Shown here in pieces: positions 26,747 through 34,707 of a stretch of 64,000 nucleotides of DNA (its first letter is position 1; the number at the start of each line of letters is the position of its first letter). Source of the stretch: Arcticibacter tournemirensis (GTDB lineage Bacteria; Bacteroidota; Bacteroidia; Sphingobacteriales; Sphingobacteriaceae); NCBI RefSeq assembly GCF_006716645.1, contig NZ_VFPL01000002.1, positions 124,001 to 188,000 on the forward strand, read 5' to 3'. The translations under genes were made by a program, and so were the position numbers. The notes beneath the pieces are model-generated. The model searched no databases and was not told the origin of the DNA. It was given only the letters and a program-made list of their open reading frames with translations.

Positions 26747-26781
26747 CCGCAGTAATGATAGATCGCTATCATTTACTGCGG
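26747..26781. terminator. shared hairpin between convergent serS and sugar dehydrogenase genes
   Basis: CCGCAGTAATGATAG (26747-26761) and CTATCATTTACTGCGG (26766-26781) form a nearly perfect 15-base-pair stem with a four-base loop and one bulge. It overlaps the last codons of the minus-strand gene. There is no U tract on either side, so it may act as a bidirectional 3'-end stabiliser as much as a terminator. Confidence 0.55.
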
Positions 26782-28007
26782 ATCTGTAGAAGTTTTCCGT
26801 TTCCCCCGTCGGTTATTGCATATAAGGATCCATCCGGCCCCTGGAGGACATCGCGGATGCGGTTTTTCATATCTTCCAGCAGACGTTCCTCTCCTACCAC
26901 TTTATTATCCTTAATTACCAACCTTACAATATGCATACCGCTTAAAGCTCCAATGAACAGATTGTTTTTCCATTCGGGAAACATGTTTCCGCTATAAAAC
27001 ACTGCCCCGCTGGGCGAAACTACGGGATCCCAGTAATAAACAGGTTGTTCCATCCCCTCTTTCTGAGTAATGGCCTTGCCGATGCGTTCCCCGCTATACT
27101 CTAGCCCGTAAGTGATCTCAGGCCATCCGTAATCTTTGCCTGCCTGAATACGATTGACTTCATCTCCTCCACGCGGACCAAATTCTATTTCCCACAGGTC
27201 GCCTGTCTCAGGATGAGTAGCCAGACCCTGAACATTACGGTGTCCGTATGAATAGATTTCAGGTAATGCACCATCCTTGTTCATGAAAGGGTTTCCTGCC
27301 ACAGGCTTCCCGTCTTTAGTAAGGTGCAGCACCTTTCCCAGCGCCGAATTGAGCTGTTGAGCCTGAGGACGGGATACGATATCAGAACGTTCGCCGGTGC
27401 TCATAAACAAATTACCCTGTTTATCCCATTCAAGCCGCGACCCATAGTGCAGCGAACTGTTAAAAGCAGGTTTCGCCTGATAGATCACTGCCGCGCCTTC
27501 AATACGCTGTTCATCCGCCGAAAGCTTCCCCTTGCCAAGAGCCGTCAGCGTTCCCGGCGGTACATTTTGCGAAAAGCTCCAGTATACAAGACGATTCTGC
27601 GAGAAGTCCGGATCAATGGCGACGTCAAGCAATCCACCCTGTCCGCTGTCATTCACAGGAGGAAGTCCGGTGATTGGAGCACTAAGCTGCCCCGATGTGC
27701 TTACAATGCGCATGGTACCACCTTTCTCGGTGATCAGGATCCGTCCATCAGGCAGGTTCACCATTCCCCATGGATTTCTAAGTCCCTCTGCCACGACCTT
27801 CACGTCCAGGCCGGCTTTGGTACGAACGCCTGCAATACGTGTCTGTCCCTCAAAAGCAGGTTTGTAGGTAGTATTGGGCTTTTTAGTCTCGACAGGACTC
27901 AATGTGCTATCCTGATGCTCATCGGGAGTCGAAGCGTGGTCTGGACTGTTTGACTGGCAAGCAACAAAAATCACAGTTGCTACCGATAAAAGAGCTATTG
28001 TTCTCAT
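26769..28007 (-). CDS. PQQ-dependent soluble aldose/sorbosone dehydrogenase-type lipoprotein
   Basis: This is a 412-residue protein with a lipoprotein signal (VATVIFVACQSN; Cys near residue 17). A Ser/Thr/Pro spacer leads into a six-bladed propeller of the GSDH/YliI family: GLRNPWGMVNLPDGRILITEK, SYGHRNVQGLATHPETGDLWE, EFGPRGGDEVNRI, DYGWPEITYG and SGNMFPEWKNNLFIGAL. The family oxidises aldoses using PQQ and calcium in the periplasm. The organism would need PQQ from its own genes or the medium; none is seen here. Confidence 0.9.
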   Translation of the reverse strand: MRTIALLSVATVIFVACQSNSPDHASTPDEHQDSTLSPVETKKPNTTYKPAFEGQTRIAGVRTKAGLDVKVVAEGLRNPWGMVNLPDGRILITEKGGTMRIVSTSGQLSAPITGLPPVNDSGQGGLLDVAIDPDFSQNRLVYWSFSQNVPPGTLTALGKGKLSADEQRIEGAAVIYQAKPAFNSSLHYGSRLEWDKQGNLFMSTGERSDIVSRPQAQQLNSALGKVLHLTKDGKPVAGNPFMNKDGALPEIYSYGHRNVQGLATHPETGDLWEIEFGPRGGDEVNRIQAGKDYGWPEITYGLEYSGERIGKAITQKEGMEQPVYYWDPVVSPSGAVFYSGNMFPEWKNNLFIGALSGMHIVRLVIKDNKVVGEERLLEDMKNRIRDVLQGPDGSLYAITDGGNGKLLQIRSK

Positions 28008-28390
28008 GGCGTTGATCGGGCTATTTTTGATATAATAAAATTAAGGCCATTATAGTTTTACTGTTTGGTAGTTTTGTGAGCTCGGTGACGGAGGCCGCCG
28101 TACATGCTCCCGGCTGGCTTCGGCGCAGGTATGGGATTTCTTCTACAGTTCTTCTAAAAAAACCAATACCCAGACCGAAGCCAAGTCATAGCCAGCCAGA
28201 AGGTGAGTAGTTGCCACTACGAACATGGTCAGGAAAAGGTCCCCAATTTTTCAACAATATTGCCAGTGTATAGCTTTTTTAGGAATCGACACACACCTGA
28301 TAAGATACATCAGCTCATAACACCAAGTCCTTTTTATTTGCAATTTTTAAAGCAATAGCTAACTTTACCAGCGCTAAGCAACACAAAATT
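28008..28390. other. intergenic region left of tRNA-Pro with a large imperfect hairpin
   Basis: There is no protein gene. Bases 28112-28197 form a long stem-loop (GGCTTCGG with CCGAAGCC, then GGCT with AGCC across a seven-base bulge). The right end holds the tRNA promoter: TTTG at 28337-28340 and TAACTTTA at 28360-28367, 19 bases apart as in -33/-7 promoters of this phylum. Confidence 0.5.
28337..28367 (+). promoter_or_regulatory. tRNA-Pro promoter (TTTG-N19-TAACTTTA)
   Basis: A TTTG -33 box and a TAnnTTTG-like -7 box (last base A) are separated by 19 bases, and the tRNA begins 24 bases downstream. Confidence 0.55.
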
Positions 28391-28464
28391 CGGGGTGTAG
28401 CGCAGCCCGGTAGCGCGCGTCGTTCGGGACGACGAGGCCGCAGGTTCGAATCCTGCCACCCCGA
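28391..28464 (+). tRNA. tRNA-Pro (anticodon CGG)
   Basis: This is a full 74-base cloverleaf: acceptor CGGGGTG pairs with CACCCCG, the D arm is GCGC/GCGC, and the anticodon stem CGTCG/CGACG carries the loop TTCGGGA, giving anticodon CGG. The T arm is GCAGG-TTCGAAT-CCTGC, and A is the discriminator. CCA is not encoded. It decodes CCG proline codons. The 3' end serves as the left attachment site of the element that follows. Confidence 0.95.
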
Positions 28465-28465
28465 C
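28450..28465 (+). repeat. attL-like direct repeat in the tRNA-Pro 3' end
   Basis: ATCCTGCCACCCCGAC here matches ATCCTGCCATCCCGAC at 40390-40405 in 15 of 16 positions and the same orientation. A tyrosine integrase gene lies just downstream, the standard arrangement for tRNA-targeted integration. Confidence 0.7.
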
Positions 28466-28490
28466 ATCAAGGACCCTCAAAGGGGTTCAA

Positions 28491-28525
28491 AACCCTCTAA
28501 ATTGTATGATTTAGAGGGTTTTTTT
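28491..28525 (+). terminator. intrinsic terminator after tRNA-Pro
   Basis: AACCCTCTAAAT (28491-28502) pairs perfectly with ATTTAGAGGGTT (28509-28520) around a six-base loop, followed by a T tract. It lies inside the element, 26 bases past the tRNA, so the element supplies its own tRNA terminator. Confidence 0.85.
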
Positions 28526-28743
28526 GCGATAATTGAAAAATTATACCCCAAACAAACCCAAACAATTATCAACTTCTCAATGCCCTATTTCGCACCCTGT
28601 TTTTAATCTGTACAATTGTTCGATGCGTTTTGCCGGCGATCGGTTTGGTCGCCCTTAAAGGTTTTAAAAATTTAATCTGCCCGGTAAGACTTTGAATGAG
28701 CTGAGGCGGGCAGTGACAAAAAGTGTGGAAAGGAACAAATCGT

Positions 28744-29985
28744 ATGAAAACAACCAATTCGTTCAGCATCCTTTTTTTTCTTAAAAAGGATAAGGGAAGT
28801 AAAGGCTTTGCGCCTTTATATGTTCGGATTACCGTTAACAAGAACTTTGTTGATATCTCCCTGAAGCGGCGTATTAAGGAAACTTCATGGAACAGCAAGC
28901 TTCAGAAAGTGAACGGCTCGGAGAAGGAAGCCAAAGAAGTGCAGGAAAAGATCCGTCGGATGCGAACGGAGATCAATGCCGCGTATGACGAGCTCCGTTT
29001 CTGCAAGGAAGTGGTGAGCGCGGAAGCTATAAAGGCAAAGATGGAGGGGATGGGAGAAGAAGAGCAGATCACCCTACTGTTTCTAATGACCTATCATAAT
29101 ACCGAAATCAAAAAGCTGCTGGAGCCAGGTACCATGAAGAACTATTACAGTACCGAGCGCTATATCAAAGAGTTCCTCCTCAAACGGAAGAAGAAGACCG
29201 ACATCTATCTATCGCAGCTGGACTACAAGTTCATCATCGACTTTGAGATTTACCTGCGCCAGCGAGAGCCGGACAAAGGTAAGCGCCCTTGTACCAATAA
29301 CACCGTGATGAAGCACATGGAGAGGCTTCGCAAGATGATTAACATTGCCTTGAAGAATGACTGGCTGGCTAAAGACCCGTTTCTGCGCTTCGAAAGGCGC
29401 ATGATCCACCGCGACCGGCGTTGCCTGGAGCTGGAAGAACTGGAGGCGATCAAGGCACTGACTTTTGATATAAGAGGGCAGGAGATTGTGCGCGACACCT
29501 TTGTCTTTAGCTGTTATACCGGTCTCGCGTTCGCTGACGTCAGCCAGCTCAGTGAGGAGCACCTGGTAACCGATATAGAAGGTGAGAAATGGATTGAAAT
29601 GGTCAGGAAGAAAACAGCCAATTTTTCCGGAAGGAAGTTCTATGTACTGCTATTGCCTGAAGCGATCGAACTGATTAACAAGTATCGCAACGATCCGATG
29701 GCTTCCTATACGGGCACCGTATTTCCCTTGTTTTCCAATCAGGCCACCAACCGCTATCTGAAGACCATCAGTAAAAAGGCAGAGTTAGGCTTTGATTTAA
29801 CGTTCCATGTTGCCCGTCACACCTTTGCTACTACGGTCACCCTGGAGAACGGGGTACCTATCGAAAGTGTATCTAAAATGCTCGGCCATACGAGTATTCG
29901 AACTACGCAGATTTATTCCAAAGTGAAGAAAAAGAAGGTCAGCTCAGACATGAAAATACTAAGAGACCGGTTGAAGCAAGCATGA
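28744..29985 (+). CDS. tyrosine-type site-specific integrase (Bacteroidota family)
   Basis: This is about 413 residues. The ATG at 28744 gives the normal N-terminus (MKTTNSFSILFFLKKDKG); an earlier in-frame ATG at 28723 adds seven residues and is less likely. Arm-type and core-binding domains (about 1-210) precede the catalytic domain. As in the CTnDOT integrase group, the first Arg site reads SCYTGLAFADV. The other catalytic residues are in FHVARHTFAT (HxxR), LGHTS (His) and TQIYSKV (Tyr nucleophile). It lies 280 bases from the tRNA-Pro 3' end and should recombine that site. Confidence 0.92.
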   Translation: MKTTNSFSILFFLKKDKGSKGFAPLYVRITVNKNFVDISLKRRIKETSWNSKLQKVNGSEKEAKEVQEKIRRMRTEINAAYDELRFCKEVVSAEAIKAKMEGMGEEEQITLLFLMTYHNTEIKKLLEPGTMKNYYSTERYIKEFLLKRKKKTDIYLSQLDYKFIIDFEIYLRQREPDKGKRPCTNNTVMKHMERLRKMINIALKNDWLAKDPFLRFERRMIHRDRRCLELEELEAIKALTFDIRGQEIVRDTFVFSCYTGLAFADVSQLSEEHLVTDIEGEKWIEMVRKKTANFSGRKFYVLLLPEAIELINKYRNDPMASYTGTVFPLFSNQATNRYLKTISKKAELGFDLTFHVARHTFATTVTLENGVPIESVSKMLGHTSIRTTQIYSKVKKKKVSSDMKILRDRLKQA

Positions 29986-30000
29986 TCGCTTGTGAAGGAG

Positions 30001-30057
30001 CAAGTTTGTGTTTTTGCTATACAAAAACTGTTCGGCTCGAGGCCGAACGAAAACTTG
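30001..30057. promoter_or_regulatory. candidate oriT with nested inverted repeats
   Basis: GTTCGGC (30030-30036) and GCCGAAC (30042-30048) form a hairpin with TCGAG between. CAAGTTT (30001-30007) and AAACTTG (30051-30057) are an outer inverted repeat. The site sits between the integrase and the MobC/relaxase genes, where a transfer origin is normally found. The nick site is not identifiable by eye. Confidence 0.4.
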
Positions 30058-30108
30058 CCTTTCGCGCCCGTTGGTTGCAAAAGAAAATCATCAGATAGAA
30101 AGTACGCG

Positions 30109-30501
30109 ATGGAAGAAGCAAAGAAAAAGGGAGAAAAGGCGAGCCGTCCTAAAGGCGGCAGACCGCCCAAAAAAATCAAGCGAAGCCATATCTGTATGAT
30201 CAGGCTAACCGATCTGGAACAGTTTAGCATTGCTACTAAAGCTAAGAATGCCGGGATCACAATAAGCGACTTTTTTCGAAAGTCAGCACAGAAGGCAAGA
30301 GTTGTTTCAAGGCTGACCCCGGAAGAAGCAGGCTATATGCGAGTTCTGGCGGGTATGGCAAACAACCTTAATCAACTAACGCACCTGGCGCACAGGAGCG
30401 GCTTGTTATCCGTGCAGCGGAATTGCCGGATCTTAATAGGAGAGATAGACAACACGCTTAAAAAATTGAATAGCGATGATAGGGAAGGTGATCATAGGTA
30501 A
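30109..30501 (+). CDS. MobC-like mobilization (relaxosome) protein
   Basis: This is about 130 residues from the ATG at 30109. An upstream GTG at 29992 would force the palindromic oriT candidate to be coding and is not favoured. The N-terminus is Lys/Arg-rich (KASRPKGGRPPKKIKRSH). A ribbon-helix-helix-like DNA-binding segment and the MobC core (TISDFFRKSAQKARVVSRLTPEE...GMANNLNQLTHLAHRSG) follow. MobC proteins bind oriT and help the relaxase nick. The last 26 bases overlap the relaxase gene. Confidence 0.85.
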   Translation: MEEAKKKGEKASRPKGGRPPKKIKRSHICMIRLTDLEQFSIATKAKNAGITISDFFRKSAQKARVVSRLTPEEAGYMRVLAGMANNLNQLTHLAHRSGLLSVQRNCRILIGEIDNTLKKLNSDDREGDHR

Positions 30502-31408
30502 AAGCTTTGCGGGATGTATCGTCTATAATTTGGAAAGGGCGGAAGCGGACCTTTTAGAGGCGTACGGCGTGCGCGAAACGAGTATTAAAGACATGATCCA
30601 TGATTTTAATATGCAACGCAAGCTCAATCCCAATTTGGGCCAGGCAGTCGGCCATATCGTCCTGAGTTGGAGTGCCGAAGACAAAAGTAAGCTGAGCCCG
30701 GTAATTATGGTTGAGCGTGCGAGAGAGTATATGGAAAAGATGAAAATCAAGGATACGCAGTATGTGATCGTTCAGCACACAGACAGGGCACACCCTCATC
30801 TGCACCTTATTTATAATCGCGTCGCAAATAATGGAAGAACGATTACAGATCGCTATCAGAAAGTAAAAAACGCGAAAGTATGTAAGGAGATCACGTTGCG
30901 GTATGGCTATCACTTGTCAGAAGGTAAAGCAGCAGTAAACAGGCATCGGCTTAGGGGTGCTGACCAGGTGAAGTATGAAATGAATGACACTATTCAAGCC
31001 GCCGTTCGTCTCGCCAGGAGCTTTCAGCATCTGGAGACGATGCTCCGGCAGCAAGGGATACAGGTTCATTATAAGCACTTGGGTGGAAGCGATACCGTAC
31101 AGGGGATCAGTTTTAGTAAGGGGGCTATCAGACTGAAGGGTTCAGAGATCGACCGGAGTCTGAGCTATGGAAAGATTCGTCTGCAGATTGATAGCAATAT
31201 GCGCAGCTTGCCTAAAGAGCAGTGGTCAGTGGGTAAAGGGGAGAGGCCAGTATCCGATATAAGGTTCAATACTACGAGGGATATGTTAATTGATAATAGT
31301 CCCTCTTTGGTCCCGGAACTATTAAGGTCAGAGCAAACGCAGAATAGCGAAATCTTGCCCGCGTGGCAAAAGCGTAAACGTAAACGAAAGAAAGGATGGC
31401 GGATATGA
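30476..31408 (+). CDS. relaxase/mobilization nuclease
   Basis: This is a 310-residue relaxase of the MobP class common on Bacteroidota mobilizable elements. The N-terminus MIGKVIIGKSFAGCIVYNLE provides the likely catalytic region. The metal-binding three-His motif is HTDRAHPHLHLIYNRV (about 100-112), and YGYHLSEGK is conserved further on. It nicks oriT and attaches to the 5' end of the transferred strand. The C-terminus is very basic. It overlaps the MobC gene upstream and, by 13 bases, a coiled-coil gene downstream, so the three form a mobilization operon. Confidence 0.9.
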   Translation: MIGKVIIGKSFAGCIVYNLERAEADLLEAYGVRETSIKDMIHDFNMQRKLNPNLGQAVGHIVLSWSAEDKSKLSPVIMVERAREYMEKMKIKDTQYVIVQHTDRAHPHLHLIYNRVANNGRTITDRYQKVKNAKVCKEITLRYGYHLSEGKAAVNRHRLRGADQVKYEMNDTIQAAVRLARSFQHLETMLRQQGIQVHYKHLGGSDTVQGISFSKGAIRLKGSEIDRSLSYGKIRLQIDSNMRSLPKEQWSVGKGERPVSDIRFNTTRDMLIDNSPSLVPELLRSEQTQNSEILPAWQKRKRKRKKGWRI

Positions 31409-31917
31409 ACAATACGGAGGAAAAGTTGGAAAATATAGAAGATGTACTGCAACAGTTAGTGATATCAATAAATAGGTTTTCGCAGCAGGAAGTAAAGCGG
31501 CAGGGAGAGATGAGGATCCCGGATTATACTGAGCGACTGGATCAAATATATAAGGAATTGTCTGAGTTAAAGCAAGGGAATCCACAGACTGAACTCCATC
31601 AGCTGGTTGAACAGCTGAAAAAGCTAAAGTCAGAACCGCGTACTGTTAAGCAGCATCGCTTACTGTTGTTCCCCGAAACAAACCAGGGGCAGTATTATAA
31701 AATCGTCTTCGGCAGGCTCCTGCCGTGGGGATTGCTGTTCGTGGCGACCACTTATTGCTTTTCGCTTGGGCAAAAGGCGCTCGATGTATGGAAGATCAAA
31801 GATTACAACGACCGGGCTGACCAATATGTAAAGGCGTGGCTTTATCTCGATGAACACGCGGAGAACAAGGTGATTAAAAAGCGGATGGCTGAGGCCTGGC
31901 AAAAAGCAAACCGATAA
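31396..31917 (+). CDS. coiled-coil membrane protein of the mobilization operon
   Basis: This 173-residue protein is translationally coupled to the relaxase. Residues 5-80 are heptad-rich (EEKLENIEDVLQQLVISINR, then LDQIYKELSELKQ), and one transmembrane helix lies at about 108-126. The C-terminus is an Ala/Lys-rich helix. Position suggests an accessory mobilization protein, but I do not recognise the family. Confidence 0.65.
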   Translation: MADMNNTEEKLENIEDVLQQLVISINRFSQQEVKRQGEMRIPDYTERLDQIYKELSELKQGNPQTELHQLVEQLKKLKSEPRTVKQHRLLLFPETNQGQYYKIVFGRLLPWGLLFVATTYCFSLGQKALDVWKIKDYNDRADQYVKAWLYLDEHAENKVIKKRMAEAWQKANR

Positions 31918-31950
31918 CTGAAGAGCCTCGAGATCGGTATTAATATTTTG

Positions 31951-31984
31951 AAGTTCTCTTTTTGAGAACTTTTATTTAAATTTG
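31951..31984 (+). promoter_or_regulatory. higBA promoter with operator-like palindrome
   Basis: AAGTTCTC/GAGAACTT (31951-31958, 31964-31971) is a perfect eight-base inverted repeat. Just after it lies TAAATTTG (31977-31984), an exact -7 box seven bases before the toxin ATG. The palindrome covers the -33 region, where a HigA-type repressor would bind. It could also act as a hairpin terminator for the mobilization operon. Confidence 0.5.
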
Positions 31985-31991
31985 TATAAAG

Positions 31992-32324
31992 ATGAGGGTT
32001 CATCTGATAAAAAAGAATACGTTAGAGCGTTTTGCGCAACTTCATCCCAGGAGCAGGACTTCACTGAACGACTGGATTGAAAAGCTAAAGTTCGCCGACT
32101 GGGAAGAGCCAGGCGATATGAAATACACTTATAATACCGCTGACCTTTTAGGTAAAGGCAGCAGCAGAGTAGTTTTTGATATTGGTGGTAACAACTACAG
32201 GATGATTTGCAAATACGTATTCGGTGCAAGGCAGGCTCACCTCTTTGTATGCTGGATGGGTACGCATGCGGAATATGATAAGATTTGTAAACAGGGAGAA
32301 CAGTACACCGTTAATCTTTATTAA
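31992..32324 (+). CDS. higB: HigB-type toxin (mRNA interferase)
   Basis: This 110-residue protein matches the HigB_toxin family: NTLERFAQLHPRSRTSLNDW at the N-terminus, DWEEPGDMKYTYNTADLLG, then RVVFDIGGNNYRMICKYVF and a final FVCWMGTHAEYDKI. These RelE-superfamily enzymes cut ribosome-bound mRNA. The toxin precedes the antitoxin by two bases, the reversed order typical of higBA. Confidence 0.9.
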   Translation: MRVHLIKKNTLERFAQLHPRSRTSLNDWIEKLKFADWEEPGDMKYTYNTADLLGKGSSRVVFDIGGNNYRMICKYVFGARQAHLFVCWMGTHAEYDKICKQGEQYTVNLY

Positions 32325-32326
32325 AC

Positions 32327-32761
32327 ATGGAAGCGACAACTTTAAAATATACGGTTATAAAGGATAAGAGCCAGTACGATCAATACTGCAGGCAATTGGA
32401 GGAGCTGCTGGAGGGTGAGCAGAATGAAGCGGTACAGGATGAAATTGATCTGCTGACGTTGCTAATAGAGAAATTTGATGAGGCGCATAACACCTTTACG
32501 GAGAGCGACCCTATTGCTTTGCTGCGTTCTTTTATGGCAGACCGTGACTTAAAATCACAGCATTTGGTTGAAATTCTCGGGGTCAGTAAAGGATACGTTT
32601 CTGATATACTGAACTATAAAAAGGGGTTGTCTAAAGAAGTGATCAGAAAATTGGCTGATTACTTTAAAGTAAGACAGGAGGCGTTTAACAGGCATTACAA
32701 ATTAATCCCTTCTACCGATACTTATACTGGAAATCTTGGCGTCGCAAATACTGCTAAGTGA
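32327..32761 (+). CDS. higA: HigA-type antitoxin (XRE family)
   Basis: This is a 144-residue antitoxin partner. The N-terminal half (YTVIKDKSQYDQYCRQLEELL) is the helical region typical of long HigA proteins. The C-terminal half is an XRE helix-turn-helix (LVEILGVSKGYVSDILNYKKGLSKEVIRKLADYF, about 85-120). It neutralises the toxin and represses the operon. Confidence 0.88.
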   Translation: MEATTLKYTVIKDKSQYDQYCRQLEELLEGEQNEAVQDEIDLLTLLIEKFDEAHNTFTESDPIALLRSFMADRDLKSQHLVEILGVSKGYVSDILNYKKGLSKEVIRKLADYFKVRQEAFNRHYKLIPSTDTYTGNLGVANTAK

Positions 32762-33089
32762 ATACATGCAGCTAAACATTAACGTTAAACATTAAGCCAA
32801 ATAGAGAAGACAGCTGCAATCGCTGCGGCCGGTAATTACGTCTCACCATGCGCTCTCTCGCTTCATAGCGCAGAAACGCTCTTACTCGACATATCTGCGA
32901 AGACGTGATTAATAGATTTTAGCATATTGTCATCGAAAGGCGTAAAGATAGCCTGCGCAACGAAAGCTGTAAGAGGTTTATAAATGAGTGCAATTATGTG
33001 CCACATTTCCCGAGACCTGCATCGAAGCTCATTGATTTGGTTCATTATTAATGTAATACTATATTCATATATTTGATAAACGTTAAACT
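32762..33089. other. intergenic region between higA and the PD-(D/E)XK-like pair
   Basis: Near the left end AAACATTAA occurs twice, 13 bases apart. A 60-codon minus-strand ORF (32863-33045) starts MNQINELRCRSREMW and could be a small gene or debris. I cannot support it as coding. The right end has TATATTTG (33068-33075), an exact -7 box 14 bases before the next ATG. Confidence 0.4.
33068..33075 (+). promoter_or_regulatory. -7 box TATATTTG upstream of the two-gene unit
   Basis: This is an exact TAnnTTTG match 14 bases before the ATG at 33090. Confidence 0.5.
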
Positions 33090-33560
33090 ATGGCCGCTCG
33101 TAGAAGTCCAATTATCAACATCATTACCAGTCAGTTACCCGGACAATTAGTCGCACCCATGTTCCAGGACTTCACGCGACGTTTCGACGAAGCTAAACGA
33201 ATGATCAACCGGTATGAGTTTTACCAGCCAATCCGTCAGAATCTCGATACCGTTGAATATTTACTGGCGTTATCTGTGTTTTACAATCATGTTATTGCAA
33301 ATCTGGATGGCGCAGAAAAATTTTACGGGACCGTTACTCAAAACCGGAATATCGACGGCATTAGTATCGGCTCTTATATATTGAATCGTCGTGAAGTGCT
33401 GGAGATCAGAAGGCTAATTATCAGTTATGAGAATCTGTTATCTCATTTCAGCTTAACACCGCAAATTGCTAATTATGAACGGACGCATGAGCTTTTGAAC
33501 AGGTTGGTGAGAATAAAGAATATTGAAAATGAGCGGGACGACCAAGGAAGCAACGAGTAA
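33090..33560 (+). CDS. uncharacterised helical protein, first gene of a coupled pair
   Basis: This 156-residue, mostly alpha-helical protein has no signal or membrane segment. No known motif was recognised. Conserved-looking segments are FQDFTRRFDEAKRMINRYEFY and NLDTVEYLLALSVFYNHVIANLDGAE. It overlaps the next gene by about 32 bases, so the two proteins are probably made together and may form a complex. Its position inside a mobile element between a toxin-antitoxin pair and a defence-like unit suggests a protective role, but that is inference. Confidence 0.6.
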   Translation: MAARRSPIINIITSQLPGQLVAPMFQDFTRRFDEAKRMINRYEFYQPIRQNLDTVEYLLALSVFYNHVIANLDGAEKFYGTVTQNRNIDGISIGSYILNRREVLEIRRLIISYENLLSHFSLTPQIANYERTHELLNRLVRIKNIENERDDQGSNE

Positions 33561-34368
33561 GAAGCCAAAGTCCCCATTTAAAGATATCGAGGAACTTAAA
33601 AAAGAGGTCACCGGCTTTGTTAACCGCTATAAGGCATCAGTGATTCACAAGGCTGAACGGATGAGCGATTTTTTCGAAATGAGTTGCTTTAATCGGGTGG
33701 TACGATTTTACGAACGATGTGGCTATCAGGTAACGCCTGCAGGTCTCCAAAAAGGTTTGTATAAATATAAATGCTCTCCTGCTGGTATTCAATCGAATTT
33801 CTCTTTTTTCAAAGTCACTTTCAAAGACGGAGAGGAAACCTATGTCTTCGAAGTGCAGCATAATCTCGCCGTACAATCTGCTCATCATCCGAGTATCTAT
33901 ACTACGCCGGATATCACCATCATCCGCGAAGATTCTGTCCGGTACACCAAGGAGCATTATGAAAATAAGAGTACTTTTTCTTATGTCAGCCAAACGGATC
34001 TGGTCAGCTTTTGCGAGGCCAAGCAGTTCACACCCTTTCCGGAGCTATTATTCAACTTTATGGGCATCGTTAATGAACTGAGCCCAGCGGTATTGATGGA
34101 CAGTACCACGGCGATGACACCAACGCAGCTAGCGCCTACACTGATGGTTTCAGGCAAGGGTGGCCGACATGCCTTAGCGATTAAGCAGTCCCTGGAATCC
34201 CGATACTGTATCAATATTCTTTTTGACCTTTTTTATTATGGTAGCATCGTGTTCTCAAAAAAATACATGGACCAGTTACGGCGCGTTGGCCCACTGTCCG
34301 CCTTTAAACCGAAAAGTAGCTTGCCGGAAAAAAGAACCAAGGAGGAAGCTGAAGCCTTTTTTGATTGA
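33529..34368 (+). CDS. uncharacterised protein with PD-(D/E)XK-nuclease-like motif
   Basis: This is about 279 residues from ATG 33529; a TTG two codons earlier is possible. A Lys-rich N-terminus precedes a domain with HPSIYTTPDITIIRED and, some 30 residues on, VSFCEAKQFTPFPELLFNF. The PD...EAK arrangement with hydrophobic strands on each side fits the restriction-endonuclease-like fold (Asp, Glu, Lys catalytic). FKVTFKDGEETYVFEVQHN upstream could provide another acidic residue. The nuclease call is inference from motif spacing. It is the second gene of a coupled pair. Confidence 0.6.
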   Translation: MSGTTKEATSKKPKSPFKDIEELKKEVTGFVNRYKASVIHKAERMSDFFEMSCFNRVVRFYERCGYQVTPAGLQKGLYKYKCSPAGIQSNFSFFKVTFKDGEETYVFEVQHNLAVQSAHHPSIYTTPDITIIREDSVRYTKEHYENKSTFSYVSQTDLVSFCEAKQFTPFPELLFNFMGIVNELSPAVLMDSTTAMTPTQLAPTLMVSGKGGRHALAIKQSLESRYCINILFDLFYYGSIVFSKKYMDQLRRVGPLSAFKPKSSLPEKRTKEEAEAFFD

Positions 34369-34707
34369 GTACTGGAGAATTTTGCTGATCCATAGCCTTA
34401 ATCGCATTTTGCTTTTAAACCTTGACAATGAAGGAGCTTATGTATATTGCTAAATAGGAGCTTATCGGAGTCTTAAAAAAGTTATGCCATGATTGCTTCT
34501 CAGCGTGTAGGCGATTTAGTATTTAGATATGCCCATCATATCCAATATGAAGATGATCCTTGTAAGGAATTAAAAAACATTCGGGCCGGATAGGACCGAA
34601 CTGGATGACCTGCCAAACAATTAAAAATTATTAGCTAAGTATTTAAAGTTAGCAAATCGGTAGCTTCTTCGGTGTAATTCCAAATCGCCAATCGCCGTAC
34701 TAATGGT
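34369..34707. other. degenerate region left of the IS66 remnant
   Basis: An ATG at 34489 opens a 35-codon reading frame (starts MIASQRVGDLVFRYAHHIQY) that stops near 34593. It looks like the 5' stub of a lost gene. I see nothing else here. Confidence 0.4.

Noticed and set aside
27324-27953. 209-codon plus-strand ORF inside the sugar dehydrogenase gene
   Set aside because: It is antisense to a well-matched propeller protein, has no family resemblance, and has no promoter or ribosome site.
32863-33045. 60-codon minus-strand ORF between higA and the PD-(D/E)XK-like pair
   Set aside because: It has no promoter box and no homologue I know, and it may be debris; noted under the intergenic entry only.
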